DNA of 29,504 bases from a virus: the IMG/VR virus record IMGVR_UViG_3300030090_005888, positions 17,827 through 47,330 of that record; one strand, given 5' to 3'. Position 1 is the first letter of the stretch; each line of letters begins with the position of its first letter. Of the stretch, positions 1-7,075 are shown piece after piece. A program made the translations under genes and the position numbers. A model generated the notes under the pieces. That model was not told where the DNA came from. It saw only the letters and a program-made list of their open reading frames with translations, and ran no database searches.

Positions 1-901
1 CGCTGCTGTCCAGGCCCAGGGGCCAGGCGTAAACCATCCCCCTGTTGCCCTTGTAAGCGCAGAAGTAGATGTGCCCGTTGGCTTCCGTGAAACTCCCCAC
101 AGTCCACCCCTGGCCTAGCGTCAGGTGCCCACCAGAACGCTCCTCTGTCCCCGCATCGCTGCCCCCTCCGATGGAGTAGGTGGTAAACCTATTCGGAGTA
201 GCCGAACTGTTGGCGATCACCCCGGCACAGATCCGGCCCGCTGCGAAAGCGATGCTATGGGCCACCGCAGCGTTCCACTGGGTGGTGATAGCGGAAGTCG
301 TCCCTCTCAGAATCCCCTTGGTCCCACAGGCCGCATACCAAAATTGACCGTCAGTTGTCAAATCTGTAATTGTTACCGCAGCGCCACCGTGTTCATGGTC
401 GATTGCTGACCCGCTACCAGGTGTCCCCACATCGGTGAAGTGAGTGAGTTGATCGGCGGCGGTCTGCACATACAGGGTGGTCCCCACCACCACCATCCTG
501 GGTGTAGCGAAGGTGGTATTGAACATCTCCGGGGTCGACGGGAGCAACTTGATGGAACCCGGCTCAGAGAAAGGGTCCAGGCCTTCGCTGGACAGAAACA
601 TCGTAGAGTCGCTGTCCTGCCGATTCAGGAATGTCTGACCCTGGCCGCCCACCCAAGAATCCCCCGACCCAAACGAATACCGCTCCACCGCCTGGTCGAA
701 CGGGGTGTCGCCCGTCGCCAACCGGTCAGGGATCAGAGGGATAGTGGTCTTCTCATACCCGGCCCCCTGCTCCTGGGTCTCCGCCAGGATGTACCCGGTA
801 CCGTCAATGGCTACGTCATACACCGTCCCCACAGTGTCCAACGCTGCGACATCAGCCGGTTCCGTGAAGTCCGTTTCCAGGACAATGGTGTCGGCAGCCA
901 T
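1..901 (-). CDS. Beta-rich tail or tail-tip protein, partial (C-terminus cut by window edge)
   Basis: An open frame starts with ATG at 901 and stays open to base 1, giving about 300 codons without a stop; the protein continues outside the window. It begins MAADTIVLETDFTEPADV. The start is fixed by a TAATG overlap with the stop of the preceding gene. The body consists of short beta-strand-like blocks such as MVVVGTTLYVQTAADQ, GQFWYAACGTKGILRG and GHIYFCAYKGNRGMVYAW, spaced by glycine turns, as in beta-propeller-like repeat proteins. I see no enzymatic motif. It follows a run of fibre and adhesin genes, so a role in the tail tip or host recognition is inferred. The exact family is not recognised. 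Confidence 0.75.
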   Translation of the reverse strand, partial: MAADTIVLETDFTEPADVAALDTVGTVYDVAIDGTGYILAETQEQGAGYEKTTIPLIPDRLATGDTPFDQAVERYSFGSGDSWVGGQGQTFLNRQDSDSTMFLSSEGLDPFSEPGSIKLLPSTPEMFNTTFATPRMVVVGTTLYVQTAADQLTHFTDVGTPGSGSAIDHEHGGAAVTITDLTTDGQFWYAACGTKGILRGTTSAITTQWNAAVAHSIAFAAGRICAGVIANSSATPNRFTTYSIGGGSDAGTEERSGGHLTLGQGWTVGSFTEANGHIYFCAYKGNRGMVYAWPLGLDSS

Positions 902-1611
902 TACGTCGTGGGGACCAGGTTCGCATTCCTGGCCTGCATCGAAATCGTGTATTTGAAGTCATCCAGGAACGCATAGTTCAAGACATAAGACGACGCTGTT
1001 CCGGTGACCCACCCGGTATCGAACAACTCCACATCTGTCTCAAACTCCAAGAGTTTCACCCGGTACGCCTGCTGGGCCTCGCCGGTACCGCCGTGAGCGT
1101 AAGTCCAGTTCAGAGTCACCGTAGAGAGGGAGTTCATCACATAGGTGGAAGCGGTCCCCTTGTTCGTTGACCCGAACACCACATCACCCGGGGTCAAGGT
1201 GGGCTCTCCAAGGTTCAGGGCCGTGAAGTCTTCCGTGTCCGGGGCGCTGGTGTAGTAGTCGGCATCCCCCACACCAATCCCAGCGGGGCCACGGACGGTC
1301 ACCTCAGCCGTCAGGTCTGTGTTCCCGTGCAGGTCCAGGCCAGAAATCGTGGACAGATCGGTCTGGTGGGAGGAAGCGGACCCAGTGATCCAGCCGGTGT
1401 TCAGATACTCAGTAGAACCAGCGTCGTTGATGTAACGAACCTGGTAGGACTCTTGGGAATCCCCCTGGGCCTGAGCAAAGGTCCACGCAACGGTGTGTGG
1501 GTTGGATGTAACCGTCCCGATACTCGTTACAACAACGGTTGGAGTATCGTGCAATGTCCCGCCTGCGAGACCATCGCCGCCTAACTTCCCGCCACCAACT
1601 GAATGAACCAT
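901..1611 (-). CDS. Ig/FN3-like two-repeat virion protein
   Basis: This is a 236-residue protein starting MVHSVGGGKLGG. An in-frame start lies 54 bases upstream, but I chose 1611 because its ATG overlaps the previous stop as TAATG, the pattern used by most neighbours. Two similar beta-sandwich-like repeats are visible, at about residues 25-125 and 130-232. Each has an early Trp (VAWTFAQAQGD; LNWTYAHGGTGE), a Q..Y.V strand (ESYQVRYIN; QAYRVKLLE), a TGW(I/V)TG.ASS loop and a closing strand. This is the layout of fibronectin type III or related Ig-like domains common on phage tails and capsids, where they bind surfaces. The role is inferred. Its stop overlaps the start of the next gene. Confidence 0.8.
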   Translation of the reverse strand: MVHSVGGGKLGGDGLAGGTLHDTPTVVVTSIGTVTSNPHTVAWTFAQAQGDSQESYQVRYINDAGSTEYLNTGWITGSASSHQTDLSTISGLDLHGNTDLTAEVTVRGPAGIGVGDADYYTSAPDTEDFTALNLGEPTLTPGDVVFGSTNKGTASTYVMNSLSTVTLNWTYAHGGTGEAQQAYRVKLLEFETDVELFDTGWVTGTASSYVLNYAFLDDFKYTISMQARNANLVPTT

Positions 1612-1958
1612 TACGCATAACTCAGAGCCGTGGCCGGGAACACGACCTTGCGGCCACTGTCCCAAGTGGCGGCAGCGCCGCCGCCCAGGTTGGAACCGGT
1701 CTCCGCCTCAGTGCCGCCCCGGGCGATTGTCAGTGTGTAGGGGTTGGAACTTCCGCTGATAGCGGTCACCTTCACCAGTTCGGGCTGATGCTCCGCCCCT
1801 TCCGGGTCAATGGCCATAACCATGTAGTCCCCTGCGCCCCAGGACGTATCGTCGGGGACAGCAGAGTTCGTGGCAAAGTTGACCTGGGCGCTGGTGGCGG
1901 TATCGGATATGCCAGCGTGCAACGTCCCTTCGCAGAAGTTGATGTATTTCCTAGCCAT
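1611..1958 (-). CDS. Small beta-domain virion protein
   Basis: This 115-residue protein begins MARKYINFCEGTL. A GAGGTG ribosome site overlaps the stop of the preceding gene and sits about eight bases before the ATG. Its middle reads as a compact beta domain ending in YTLTIARGGTEAE. The same TxARGxxGTxA signature occurs in the 304-residue protein just upstream, so the two probably share a small fold. There is no signal peptide, membrane segment or enzymatic motif. Its place in the tail cluster suggests a minor tail or adaptor component. The family has no name I can give. Confidence 0.75.
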   Translation of the reverse strand: MARKYINFCEGTLHAGISDTATSAQVNFATNSAVPDDTSWGAGDYMVMAIDPEGAEHQPELVKVTAISGSSNPYTLTIARGGTEAETGSNLGGGAAATWDSGRKVVFPATALSYA

Positions 1959-1969
1959 AGTCGTTCACC

Positions 1970-2884
1970 TCACACGATCACCTTCGGCATCTTACGGAAC
2001 GTCCTGTTCCTGGGCAGGTTCTGGACCCGCCGGGCCTCATCGACCCTACGGTAAAACTCGCCCCACAACTCACGCATAAGACGCACGTTGAATCCCTGCC
2101 TGACCGCAGCGTCCTGGTTCCACTCTTCGATCTGATCCAAGTCCAGGCGAGTGATCTCATGTCCCGTCGTGGCGTAGGCGGCAGCCCACAACGACGGCAG
2201 ATCCTCCGAAGCCAGCGGCAAGTCAATGGTGGCCGCTTCACCGGACCCGGTCCACGACCAGGGAGCCACCCAGGTAACGATCAAACCATCGTCGTCTTCC
2301 ACAGTGGAAGGAACCCTCAACGCCTTGCCCGTGGAAATCAACCCGGTCGGCACATCCTCTTCAAACTGCCATCCCCCAACGTCGATGATCCTGCCGGTGG
2401 TCCCGATGTAATGCCTGACACTCAGCACCCGCTGGGTATCGGCGTCCATCAAAACGTACTGCTTCCCCGCTTCCCGGTACTTGAGAGTCGTTGACGATGT
2501 CACATAGGGCAGGTACACATTCATGGGGCCAGACACGCAACGCTGCACGAAGCGGGCAATGTCGGCCCGCAGATGGCCGGGTTGAACCAACACTGTCAAA
2601 CCGGTGTGGTCGGCAGCGGTCGTTCCCGCATAACCCCGAGCCACAGTCACAACGTCAGTCGTGGTGTTGACATCTGTGACCAACAGCGCCTCTTGCTCTA
2701 GTTCGATAACGTCCGTTACCGCCACCTTGGAAGCGTCGCCAGTGGCCAGGTTCATGGTCGTATCGGACGTACTGCTGAAAGCACCGGTCATCGTGACCTG
2801 CAAAGGCCGCTCAGAATGCCGGTACAGCCTTGACAGCGCCTCGTCAATGAGAGTACCCAGGGACGTTGAGACTGTGGTAGCCAC
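1970..2884 (-). CDS. Possible head-tail adaptor or minor tail protein
   Basis: This 304-residue protein starts with GTG at 2884. The start is supported by a TAGTG overlap with the preceding stop and by AGAAGG directly before it. The N-terminus (residues 10-25, LGTLIDEALSRLYRHS) is helical. A beta domain follows with the signature VVTVARGYAGTTAADH at about residues 77-92. A helical segment (RADIARFVQRCV) and a long beta-rich part come next, and the end is helical and basic. Helix plus ARG/GT beta domain is a layout I associate with connector-like proteins of short-tailed phages, but that link is inference. It could equally be a minor tail protein. Confidence 0.75.
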   Translation of the reverse strand: MATTVSTSLGTLIDEALSRLYRHSERPLQVTMTGAFSSTSDTTMNLATGDASKVAVTDVIELEQEALLVTDVNTTTDVVTVARGYAGTTAADHTGLTVLVQPGHLRADIARFVQRCVSGPMNVYLPYVTSSTTLKYREAGKQYVLMDADTQRVLSVRHYIGTTGRIIDVGGWQFEEDVPTGLISTGKALRVPSTVEDDDGLIVTWVAPWSWTGSGEAATIDLPLASEDLPSLWAAAYATTGHEITRLDLDQIEEWNQDAAVRQGFNVRLMRELWGEFYRRVDEARRVQNLPRNRTFRKMPKVIV

Positions 2885-3639
2885 TACCTTCTAGACCTCA
2901 TTCTTCCCGGGAATCTCCCTGCCCTGTTGGTTCTGTAACGCATGTCAACACGCAGACTCAACGGCCCCGCAACAGTTCCAATCGGGCCATTAGTGAGTTC
3001 CATGATAGCAGCGGTCTCTTCATCGCTAAAGACCCGGTCCCCCAGGGCTTCCAGGGCCGTTATGAGTTCCTCCACCCCAATGTCGACACTCGTCTGCTCC
3101 CCCAGTTGGCGGTAGTTGCCGTAGGTGCGGTAATCCTCGTTCGACCGGTACGGCATACCGCCCATGCTGACGACTGCAACATCTGAAGAAGACAAGTCGA
3201 TACCCGGAGCGCTGGCGTCCGAACCCGTCCCAGTGTCGGCCTGCGTGGCCGCCATAGCAATTGACAACAGCGTGTCAACGAAGTCCCCCGCTTCGGTCTG
3301 CGACAACGAAACCCCATGGGCGTCAGCACCAGACCCAGTGTCTGCGCTACTGGCAGCAATACCGCTGATCTGGGTAGAAGTCCCAGACCCGGTATCGGTA
3401 CTACTGACACCCAAAGAGTGGGAATCCGTGATCCCGGTAACCCACTCCAGGACCGGGCCGCCACCCTCCAGGGTAACTGAGATGGAGGATGGGGTCCCCT
3501 CCGCCCCAGCGCCCGTGTCAGTCGATGTGAGGACAACGGACAGGCTTTCGGCATCTGCCCCAGAGCCCGTGTCGGACCTGGTACCCCACCGGTAGATACG
3601 GCCCGATCTGTAGCGGGTTCCCGCCCGATAAGTGGGCAT
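2884..3639 (-). CDS. DTGSGADA-repeat tail protein
   Basis: This is a 251-residue protein. Five copies of a nine-residue motif close to (S/T/A)DTGSGADA occur at residues 22-30, 40-48, 81-89, 99-107 and 134-142. Runs rich in Tyr, Arg and Gly lie at the start (YRAGTRYRSGRIYRWGTR), the middle (MPYRSNEDYRTYGNYRQLG) and the end (MRYRTNRAGRFPGRMRSRR). Between about residues 185 and 215 is a helical stretch (VEELITALEALGDRVFSDEE). Low-complexity D, T, G and S repeats are typical of fibre or appendage proteins. A related stretch, GSGAEADTGS, opens the 203-residue adhesin-like protein nearby. The function is not known. Confidence 0.78.
   Translation of the reverse strand: MPTYRAGTRYRSGRIYRWGTRSDTGSGADAESLSVVLTSTDTGAGAEGTPSSISVTLEGGGPVLEWVTGITDSHSLGVSSTDTGSGTSTQISGIAASSADTGSGADAHGVSLSQTEAGDFVDTLLSIAMAATQADTGTGSDASAPGIDLSSSDVAVVSMGGMPYRSNEDYRTYGNYRQLGEQTSVDIGVEELITALEALGDRVFSDEETAAIMELTNGPIGTVAGPLSLRVDMRYRTNRAGRFPGRMRSRR
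3214..3576 (-). repeat. Imperfect DTGSGADA-coding repeats
   Basis: Five imperfect copies of a 27-base unit encoding (S/T/A)DTG(S/A/T)G(A/T/S)(D/E/S)(A/G/T) lie inside the 251-residue tail gene. On the plus strand they are recognisable as recurring blocks such as gacccagtgtc, gacccggtatc and gcccgtgtc. The spacing between copies is irregular (about 9 to 32 residues), so this is a dispersed protein repeat and not a tandem satellite. Confidence 0.75.
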
Positions 3640-3672
3640 TGGCTACGAAAGCGGGGCTAGGTAAGTCATCGG

Positions 3673-3948
3673 TCAACCAGGCGGTGTGGGCCAAACCACT
3701 TCAGACACACGGCTGTATGTCGCAGGCAGATCCCGTAGATCCTGCCGGTACGCCACCCACTCTGCCTTCTTCTCATCGGTGAGTGGTGCGTCACCCAACT
3801 GTGTCCAATCGCAGCCAGCCAGCAAGCCGTTGCGTTGGGCACGAGTGAACGTCAAGTCCCGGTCGTTAGCGTCGGCTCTGGCCTCGTTCGCTGCGATTTC
3901 TTCGGCGGTGAGTTCGATCTCAACGCCGTCTACAACTTTGACTGGCAT
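3673..3948 (-). CDS. Phage tail assembly chaperone-like protein (PF16778 type)
   Basis: This 91-residue protein starts MPVKVVDGVEIELT, with AGGA about eight bases before the ATG. The C-terminal half carries the hallmark of the Phage_tail_APC family: RAQRNGLLAGCDWTQLGDAP, then WVAYRQDLRDLPATY, ending VVWPTPPG. Residues 1-35 form a charged helical lead. Members are small and usually sit beside fibre or tail genes; they are described as tail assembly chaperones, though the biochemistry is thin. Here it lies within the adhesin cluster with no visible tape measure, so it may help fold or attach fibres instead. The family call is strong; the function is less certain. Confidence 0.88.
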   Translation of the reverse strand: MPVKVVDGVEIELTAEEIAANEARADANDRDLTFTRAQRNGLLAGCDWTQLGDAPLTDEKKAEWVAYRQDLRDLPATYSRVSEVVWPTPPG

Positions 3949-3958
3949 GTTTGTTTTC

Positions 3959-4495
3959 CTAACTCGCTGAGTTCAACCCGTACAGGGTCGCTTCCGAATA
4001 CTGGACATAGTTTCCGCTGCCACTAGCAATCGTAATCTTGTTGACGGCTGCCGTGGACTTCCAATGCCCAGAGATCAACCCCTCAAAGTAGTCGGAAGTG
4101 TCAAGGTTGTCGTTCACCGCCGACGCTCCCCCGATCACACCCGTGAACTTGTCGGTTGCTGCGTAATCCAAGACCCACATCGACCCCGCAGCAAAAGCGT
4201 TTGCCACCGATCCACTAGCGTTCGCTGTAAACAGATAGTTGAGGTTGGCCCGCCCAGTTTCCTCCGTGGCGACTGGTGCGTTTCCAGTAGTGAACAACGC
4301 CGAGTAGGAGTAGTTGGACCCCGTGTCGTCATTGAAGGTCACGCTGTCACCCGAGAACCGAGCGCTAGATGCGTCCGACCTGAACGACCCGACAACGTAT
4401 AGATGCCGATAGGTGTCAGGGATGCTGGTAAATGAAATCGAAGAAGCACCGCCCGACCCGACCGTTTGATGGTCGATAACTTCCATGCCAGCCAT
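3959..4495 (-). CDS. Adhesin-like tail protein, paralogue 3 of 3
   Basis: This 178-residue beta-rich protein is the last of three tandem relatives. The shared framework is GGASSISFTSIPDTYRHLYV at the start, FNDDTGSNY near residue 55, a central VLDYAATDKFTGV strand, SGHWKSTAAVNKITI near residue 147, and a closing SEATLYGLNS. Its start overlaps the stop of the preceding gene as TAATG. The pattern suggests a jelly-roll or similar beta-sandwich of a receptor-binding or tail-spike head. It lacks catalytic motifs. That it binds a host surface ligand is inference from fold style and context. Confidence 0.8.
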   Translation of the reverse strand: MAGMEVIDHQTVGSGGASSISFTSIPDTYRHLYVVGSFRSDASSARFSGDSVTFNDDTGSNYSYSALFTTGNAPVATEETGRANLNYLFTANASGSVANAFAAGSMWVLDYAATDKFTGVIGGASAVNDNLDTSDYFEGLISGHWKSTAAVNKITIASGSGNYVQYSEATLYGLNSAS

Positions 4496-5025
4496 TACGA
4501 CGACCTCATCCCGTACAAAGAGAACTCGCTATTCGTCTTGAAGTCGCCAACATTTGACAGCAACGTGATCGAACTGACCGCATTCGTGTTTTCCCACAAT
4601 CCGCCAGTCAAAGACACGATTGACTCTTCGTTCGATGTCCCATCAGCGATGTTCGTACCCATTGAACGCACCGAGGTGAATTTGGATGTATTGGCGTAGT
4701 CGTGGATGTCGACGATGATCCCGCCGAACTGATGAACATTCATCGTGTCGGTGCCGCCGCCATACACGGCGATCTCGTCCACTCCAGTGGCTTCCCGGTG
4801 GGTGTCCGTTGACTGGTACCCGTCGAACCCTTGATGCTCGTAGTTGGTTCCAGTGTCCGAGTTGAACTGGATGCGAACAATCAAAGACCCTGCGGTGCCC
4901 TGCGTGGACTTCACAGCCATCCGCAACTGGAGATGCTCGTAGGCCGACGAGATAGAAGTGAACGCCACCGAAGCAGCGTCCGACCCCAACGTCGTCGTAG
5001 ACAGATGCTCAAATGCGTCAGCCAT
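4495..5025 (-). CDS. Adhesin-like tail protein, paralogue 2 of 3
   Basis: This 176-residue protein is a paralogue of the genes on both sides. Matching blocks are LGSDAASVAFTSISSAYEHL (N-terminus), FNSDTGTNYEHQGFDGY, VDIHDYANTSKFTSVRS, TGGLWENTNAVSSITLL and SEFSLYGMRSS (C-terminus). Its start overlaps the previous stop as TGATG, implying coupled translation. The loops between the shared strands differ strongly from its sisters, as expected if each copy recognises a different ligand. No enzyme motif or membrane segment is visible. Confidence 0.8.
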   Translation of the reverse strand: MADAFEHLSTTTLGSDAASVAFTSISSAYEHLQLRMAVKSTQGTAGSLIVRIQFNSDTGTNYEHQGFDGYQSTDTHREATGVDEIAVYGGGTDTMNVHQFGGIIVDIHDYANTSKFTSVRSMGTNIADGTSNEESIVSLTGGLWENTNAVSSITLLSNVGDFKTNSEFSLYGMRSS

Positions 5026-5636
5026 CAGCCCGTCGCCGTCCTAACGCCGTACAAGTCGAACTGGGAACCAGCAAGAAAGTTGCCGTCAGGATTCATCACA
5101 AACTTGGTCATCGCATCAGGAGCAGCCGTGCCCGCCTCCCGCCAGCGTGAACCACGCAACACGACCGAGTTGTCGTCGGAAGCGTGTGCGGCCTCAAAAC
5201 CGTCCAATGACAGAATCATCTTGTGCTTATTCGTGGCGTTGACATCCCAGAAGTGAACGACCGCTGCCCCAAAAAAGTTCGCAGTCCTATCAGAGCCAGG
5301 GATATGACAGGGACGGAAGTACCCAACGGGACCAGTCTTTGCTGCACCCGCAGACGACCCGTTGCTGTTTATGTTCTGCCAGTAGTAGTAGTTGCCAGAG
5401 TCATCGTTGATCTCCGTCGTCACGCCGATACCGGCGCCAGTGTTCGTTCCACGGGCAGCCACCAGCAGCACCAGGTCTTGGAACTCCGACCACGCCGTGC
5501 TGGAGCCAGCCGAAGTGAACGTCACCGAAGCGGTGTCCGAGCCGAGTGTCGTGGACGCAATAGCGTGCCACGACCCCGTGTCCGCTTCGGCACCTGAACC
5601 GGCAATCGCTCCGACCAGAGCGTGTGAGAGGACCAT
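5025..5636 (-). CDS. Adhesin-like tail protein, paralogue 1 of 3
   Basis: This 203-residue protein is the first and longest of the three tandem paralogues. An extra N-terminal segment holds GSGAEADTGS, which matches the repeat motif of the 251-residue tail protein. The shared framework then begins: TLGSDTASVTFTSAGSST, INDDSGNYYYWQ, VVHFWDVNATNKHKMIL, LRGSRWREAG and a closing SQFDLYGVRTATG. The start overlaps the fibre gene's stop as TAATG. It is likely a receptor-binding or fibre-tip component. The added repeat may be an attachment peptide to another tail part; that is inference. Confidence 0.8.
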   Translation of the reverse strand: MVLSHALVGAIAGSGAEADTGSWHAIASTTLGSDTASVTFTSAGSSTAWSEFQDLVLLVAARGTNTGAGIGVTTEINDDSGNYYYWQNINSNGSSAGAAKTGPVGYFRPCHIPGSDRTANFFGAAVVHFWDVNATNKHKMILSLDGFEAAHASDDNSVVLRGSRWREAGTAAPDAMTKFVMNPDGNFLAGSQFDLYGVRTATG

Positions 5637-6484
5637 TACGAGTCCAAATTACCGAGGATGTACCACTCGTCCGTTTCATGCTTGATGAGCACACACGACG
5701 AATACTGCGTCTTGATCTTGTTCTTATCGCCATCCGACCGGGTGGTCACACCGGACCCCTCCGTGATAACAACATCGCCACTCCCCAACCGGACAACTAC
5801 GATCTGTGTGCCAGTCGGGAAAGCAACCGACGAGTTCGGCGGGATCGTCACATTCTCACTAGAACTACTGTTGATCTCAATGACCTTCCCGGCGTCCGTC
5901 AAAACCAGCGTGTAATCGGCGGTCTTACGGTCCAGGTCAACGGCCTGGCCGACAGCGACACCGATGGTGCCCGTGCCACTGACCGTGACCCCAGTCAAGG
6001 TCCCCACAGAAGTAATGGCCGACTGGGCGGCACCCGTAACAGTGGCCGCAGTACCAGAAGCGTTCCCAGTGACATTCCCTGTCAATGGGCCAGAAAACGC
6101 AGTCGCTGTCAAAGTCCCCGTGCCAGCGTTATACGTCAAACCCCCGTCAGTCTTCGGGGCCAGGTCACCGGTAGCGGACTCAAACACCGCCACCGAACAC
6201 GACGTATCCGTCGTATCAGCGACCGTAATAGCCGTCGGGGTAGACGAAGGAACGGCGGCCCACTCAGTGTCGCCGTCGGCCTGCTTTACCAGGACATGGT
6301 TAGTCGAAGCCCCAGCAGCCGTCGTAGACCCGACTCCCAACTTCGTTTCCAGCGCAATAATCGCACCAGAAGCATTGGTGTGAACAACATCATGCTCATA
6401 ACCAGAATCGTCCATCTCCGTGGACGCACTGGGAGAAGGCTGCTGCGTGGCAGTATCCAGCGACCCCGGGTAATTGGTCGCCAT
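5636..6484 (-). CDS. Tail fibre protein
   Basis: This 282-residue protein has the layout of fibre proteins seen in many environmental phages. The N-terminus reads MATNYPGSLDTATQQPSPSA, then HDVVHTNASGAIIALETKLG (residues 31-50), a virion-attachment-like segment. Next comes VLVKQADGDTEW, a Gly/Thr/Val-rich shaft (SGPLTGNVTGNASGTA), and a C-terminal beta domain from about residue 190 (DAGKVIEINSSSSENVTIPP, then a TGTQIVVVRLGSGDVVI strand). There is no chaperone or peptidase motif. It starts one base after the preceding stop. It probably supplies the fixed fibre stalk, with the adhesin-like genes that follow providing tips. Confidence 0.88.
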   Translation of the reverse strand: MATNYPGSLDTATQQPSPSASTEMDDSGYEHDVVHTNASGAIIALETKLGVGSTTAAGASTNHVLVKQADGDTEWAAVPSSTPTAITVADTTDTSCSVAVFESATGDLAPKTDGGLTYNAGTGTLTATAFSGPLTGNVTGNASGTAATVTGAAQSAITSVGTLTGVTVSGTGTIGVAVGQAVDLDRKTADYTLVLTDAGKVIEINSSSSENVTIPPNSSVAFPTGTQIVVVRLGSGDVVITEGSGVTTRSDGDKNKIKTQYSSCVLIKHETDEWYILGNLDS

Positions 6485-6485
6485 G

Positions 6486-7004
6486 TTACGAAACCGTGAT
6501 CGTTACCGTCAGAGTCCACTCTGAGCCCGAAGCCTTCGTGCCCAGGGCAGCGACCTTGCGGTTCAAGGCCGTACCGGTGCTTTCGCCGCCGGTACCGCTG
6601 GAAGCGCTACGGATACTCCACTCGTTCCAAGCAAAGTTGCCTTCACTGGAACCCCACACGGCCTTCCAAGTCGTCGTCTGACCTGACCGGCTAGGGAACG
6701 TGGACTCCATCGCCTGGTAATCCCTCTCGGAAGTACCCGCCTGGAGGCCCGTCTGGCCCGCAGCAGCCGCCGTCGTGCTCGTGCCCACCCCGATATAACT
6801 GCCCGTGCCGTAAGCCGTGACAGAACCGGTAGCAGTAAGCAGATCCAGAAGGTTCTGAATCCCCCCATTCAAGAGAAGATTGTCCTCAACCGAGACAGTG
6901 TCGTCGGGAGGAAGCCCCTTGGCCCGGTCAGCGGCGTCATGCCACTTCTCAACCGTGGCCACTACGCCCCAGTCCTTAGTATTTACAACGTCTGGTGCGG
7001 TCAT
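6486..7004 (-). CDS. Phage structural protein of unknown role
   Basis: This 172-residue protein begins MTAPDVVNTKDWG, with GAGG four to eight bases before the ATG. Notable stretches are VEDNLLLNGGIQNLLDLLTA (residues 39-58), SYIGVGTSTTAA, FPSRSGQTTTWKAVWG, NFAWNEWSIRSAS and LNRKVAALGTKASGSEWTLT near the end. I have a sense of this pattern (nGGi..ll.LL, IGVG, W.EW.I, lNRk, GTK..G..W) from tailed-phage structural genes, but no function is established to my knowledge. It is the first gene after an intergenic hairpin and opens the tail-fibre block. It may be a tail or baseplate-like protein. Confidence 0.78.
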   Translation of the reverse strand: MTAPDVVNTKDWGVVATVEKWHDAADRAKGLPPDDTVSVEDNLLLNGGIQNLLDLLTATGSVTAYGTGSYIGVGTSTTAAAAGQTGLQAGTSERDYQAMESTFPSRSGQTTTWKAVWGSSEGNFAWNEWSIRSASSGTGGESTGTALNRKVAALGTKASGSEWTLTVTITVS

Positions 7005-7021
7005 AAGTCCTCACTATACAC

Positions 7022-7053
7022 CGGTCACGGGACGGCCACCAGATAGGTGACCG
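7022..7053. other. Inverted repeat in the gap between decoration and tail genes
   Basis: CGGTCAC (7022-7028) pairs with GTGACCG (7047-7053), a perfect 7-base stem with an 18-base loop. It lies in the 71-base gap between the decoration gene and the 172-residue gene. There is no T-run after it in the direction of transcription, so it is not a classical intrinsic terminator. It might be an RNA-processing hairpin, a weak attenuator or a protein site. A TATAGT hexamer follows it at about 7012-7017 on the minus strand but has no convincing -35 partner. Confidence 0.45.
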
Positions 7054-7075
7054 CCCCGCAAACGGGTTCTCAGGG

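Noticed and set aside
440-976. Plus-strand reading frame of 178 codons
   Set aside because: It runs opposite to the beta-rich partial gene open from 901 to 1, is rich in Arg, His and Pro as expected for an antisense shadow, and has no supporting ribosome site or family pattern.
1612-1665. Longer N-terminus for the Ig/FN3-like protein
   Set aside because: The extra 18 residues lie inside the preceding gene. The ATG at 1611 has the TAATG coupling used by the neighbours and is the better start.
3214-3576. CRISPR array or tandem satellite
   Set aside because: The repeats are imperfect, irregularly spaced and in frame with a continuous coding sequence, so they are protein repeats.
5624-6499. Plus-strand reading frame of 291 codons
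   Set aside because: It is fully antisense to the tail fibre gene, which has clear fibre signatures. The plus-strand product is Arg-rich with no family pattern.
7022-7053. Intrinsic terminator
   Set aside because: The stem is only seven base pairs with an 18-base loop and no T-run follows it in the direction of transcription.
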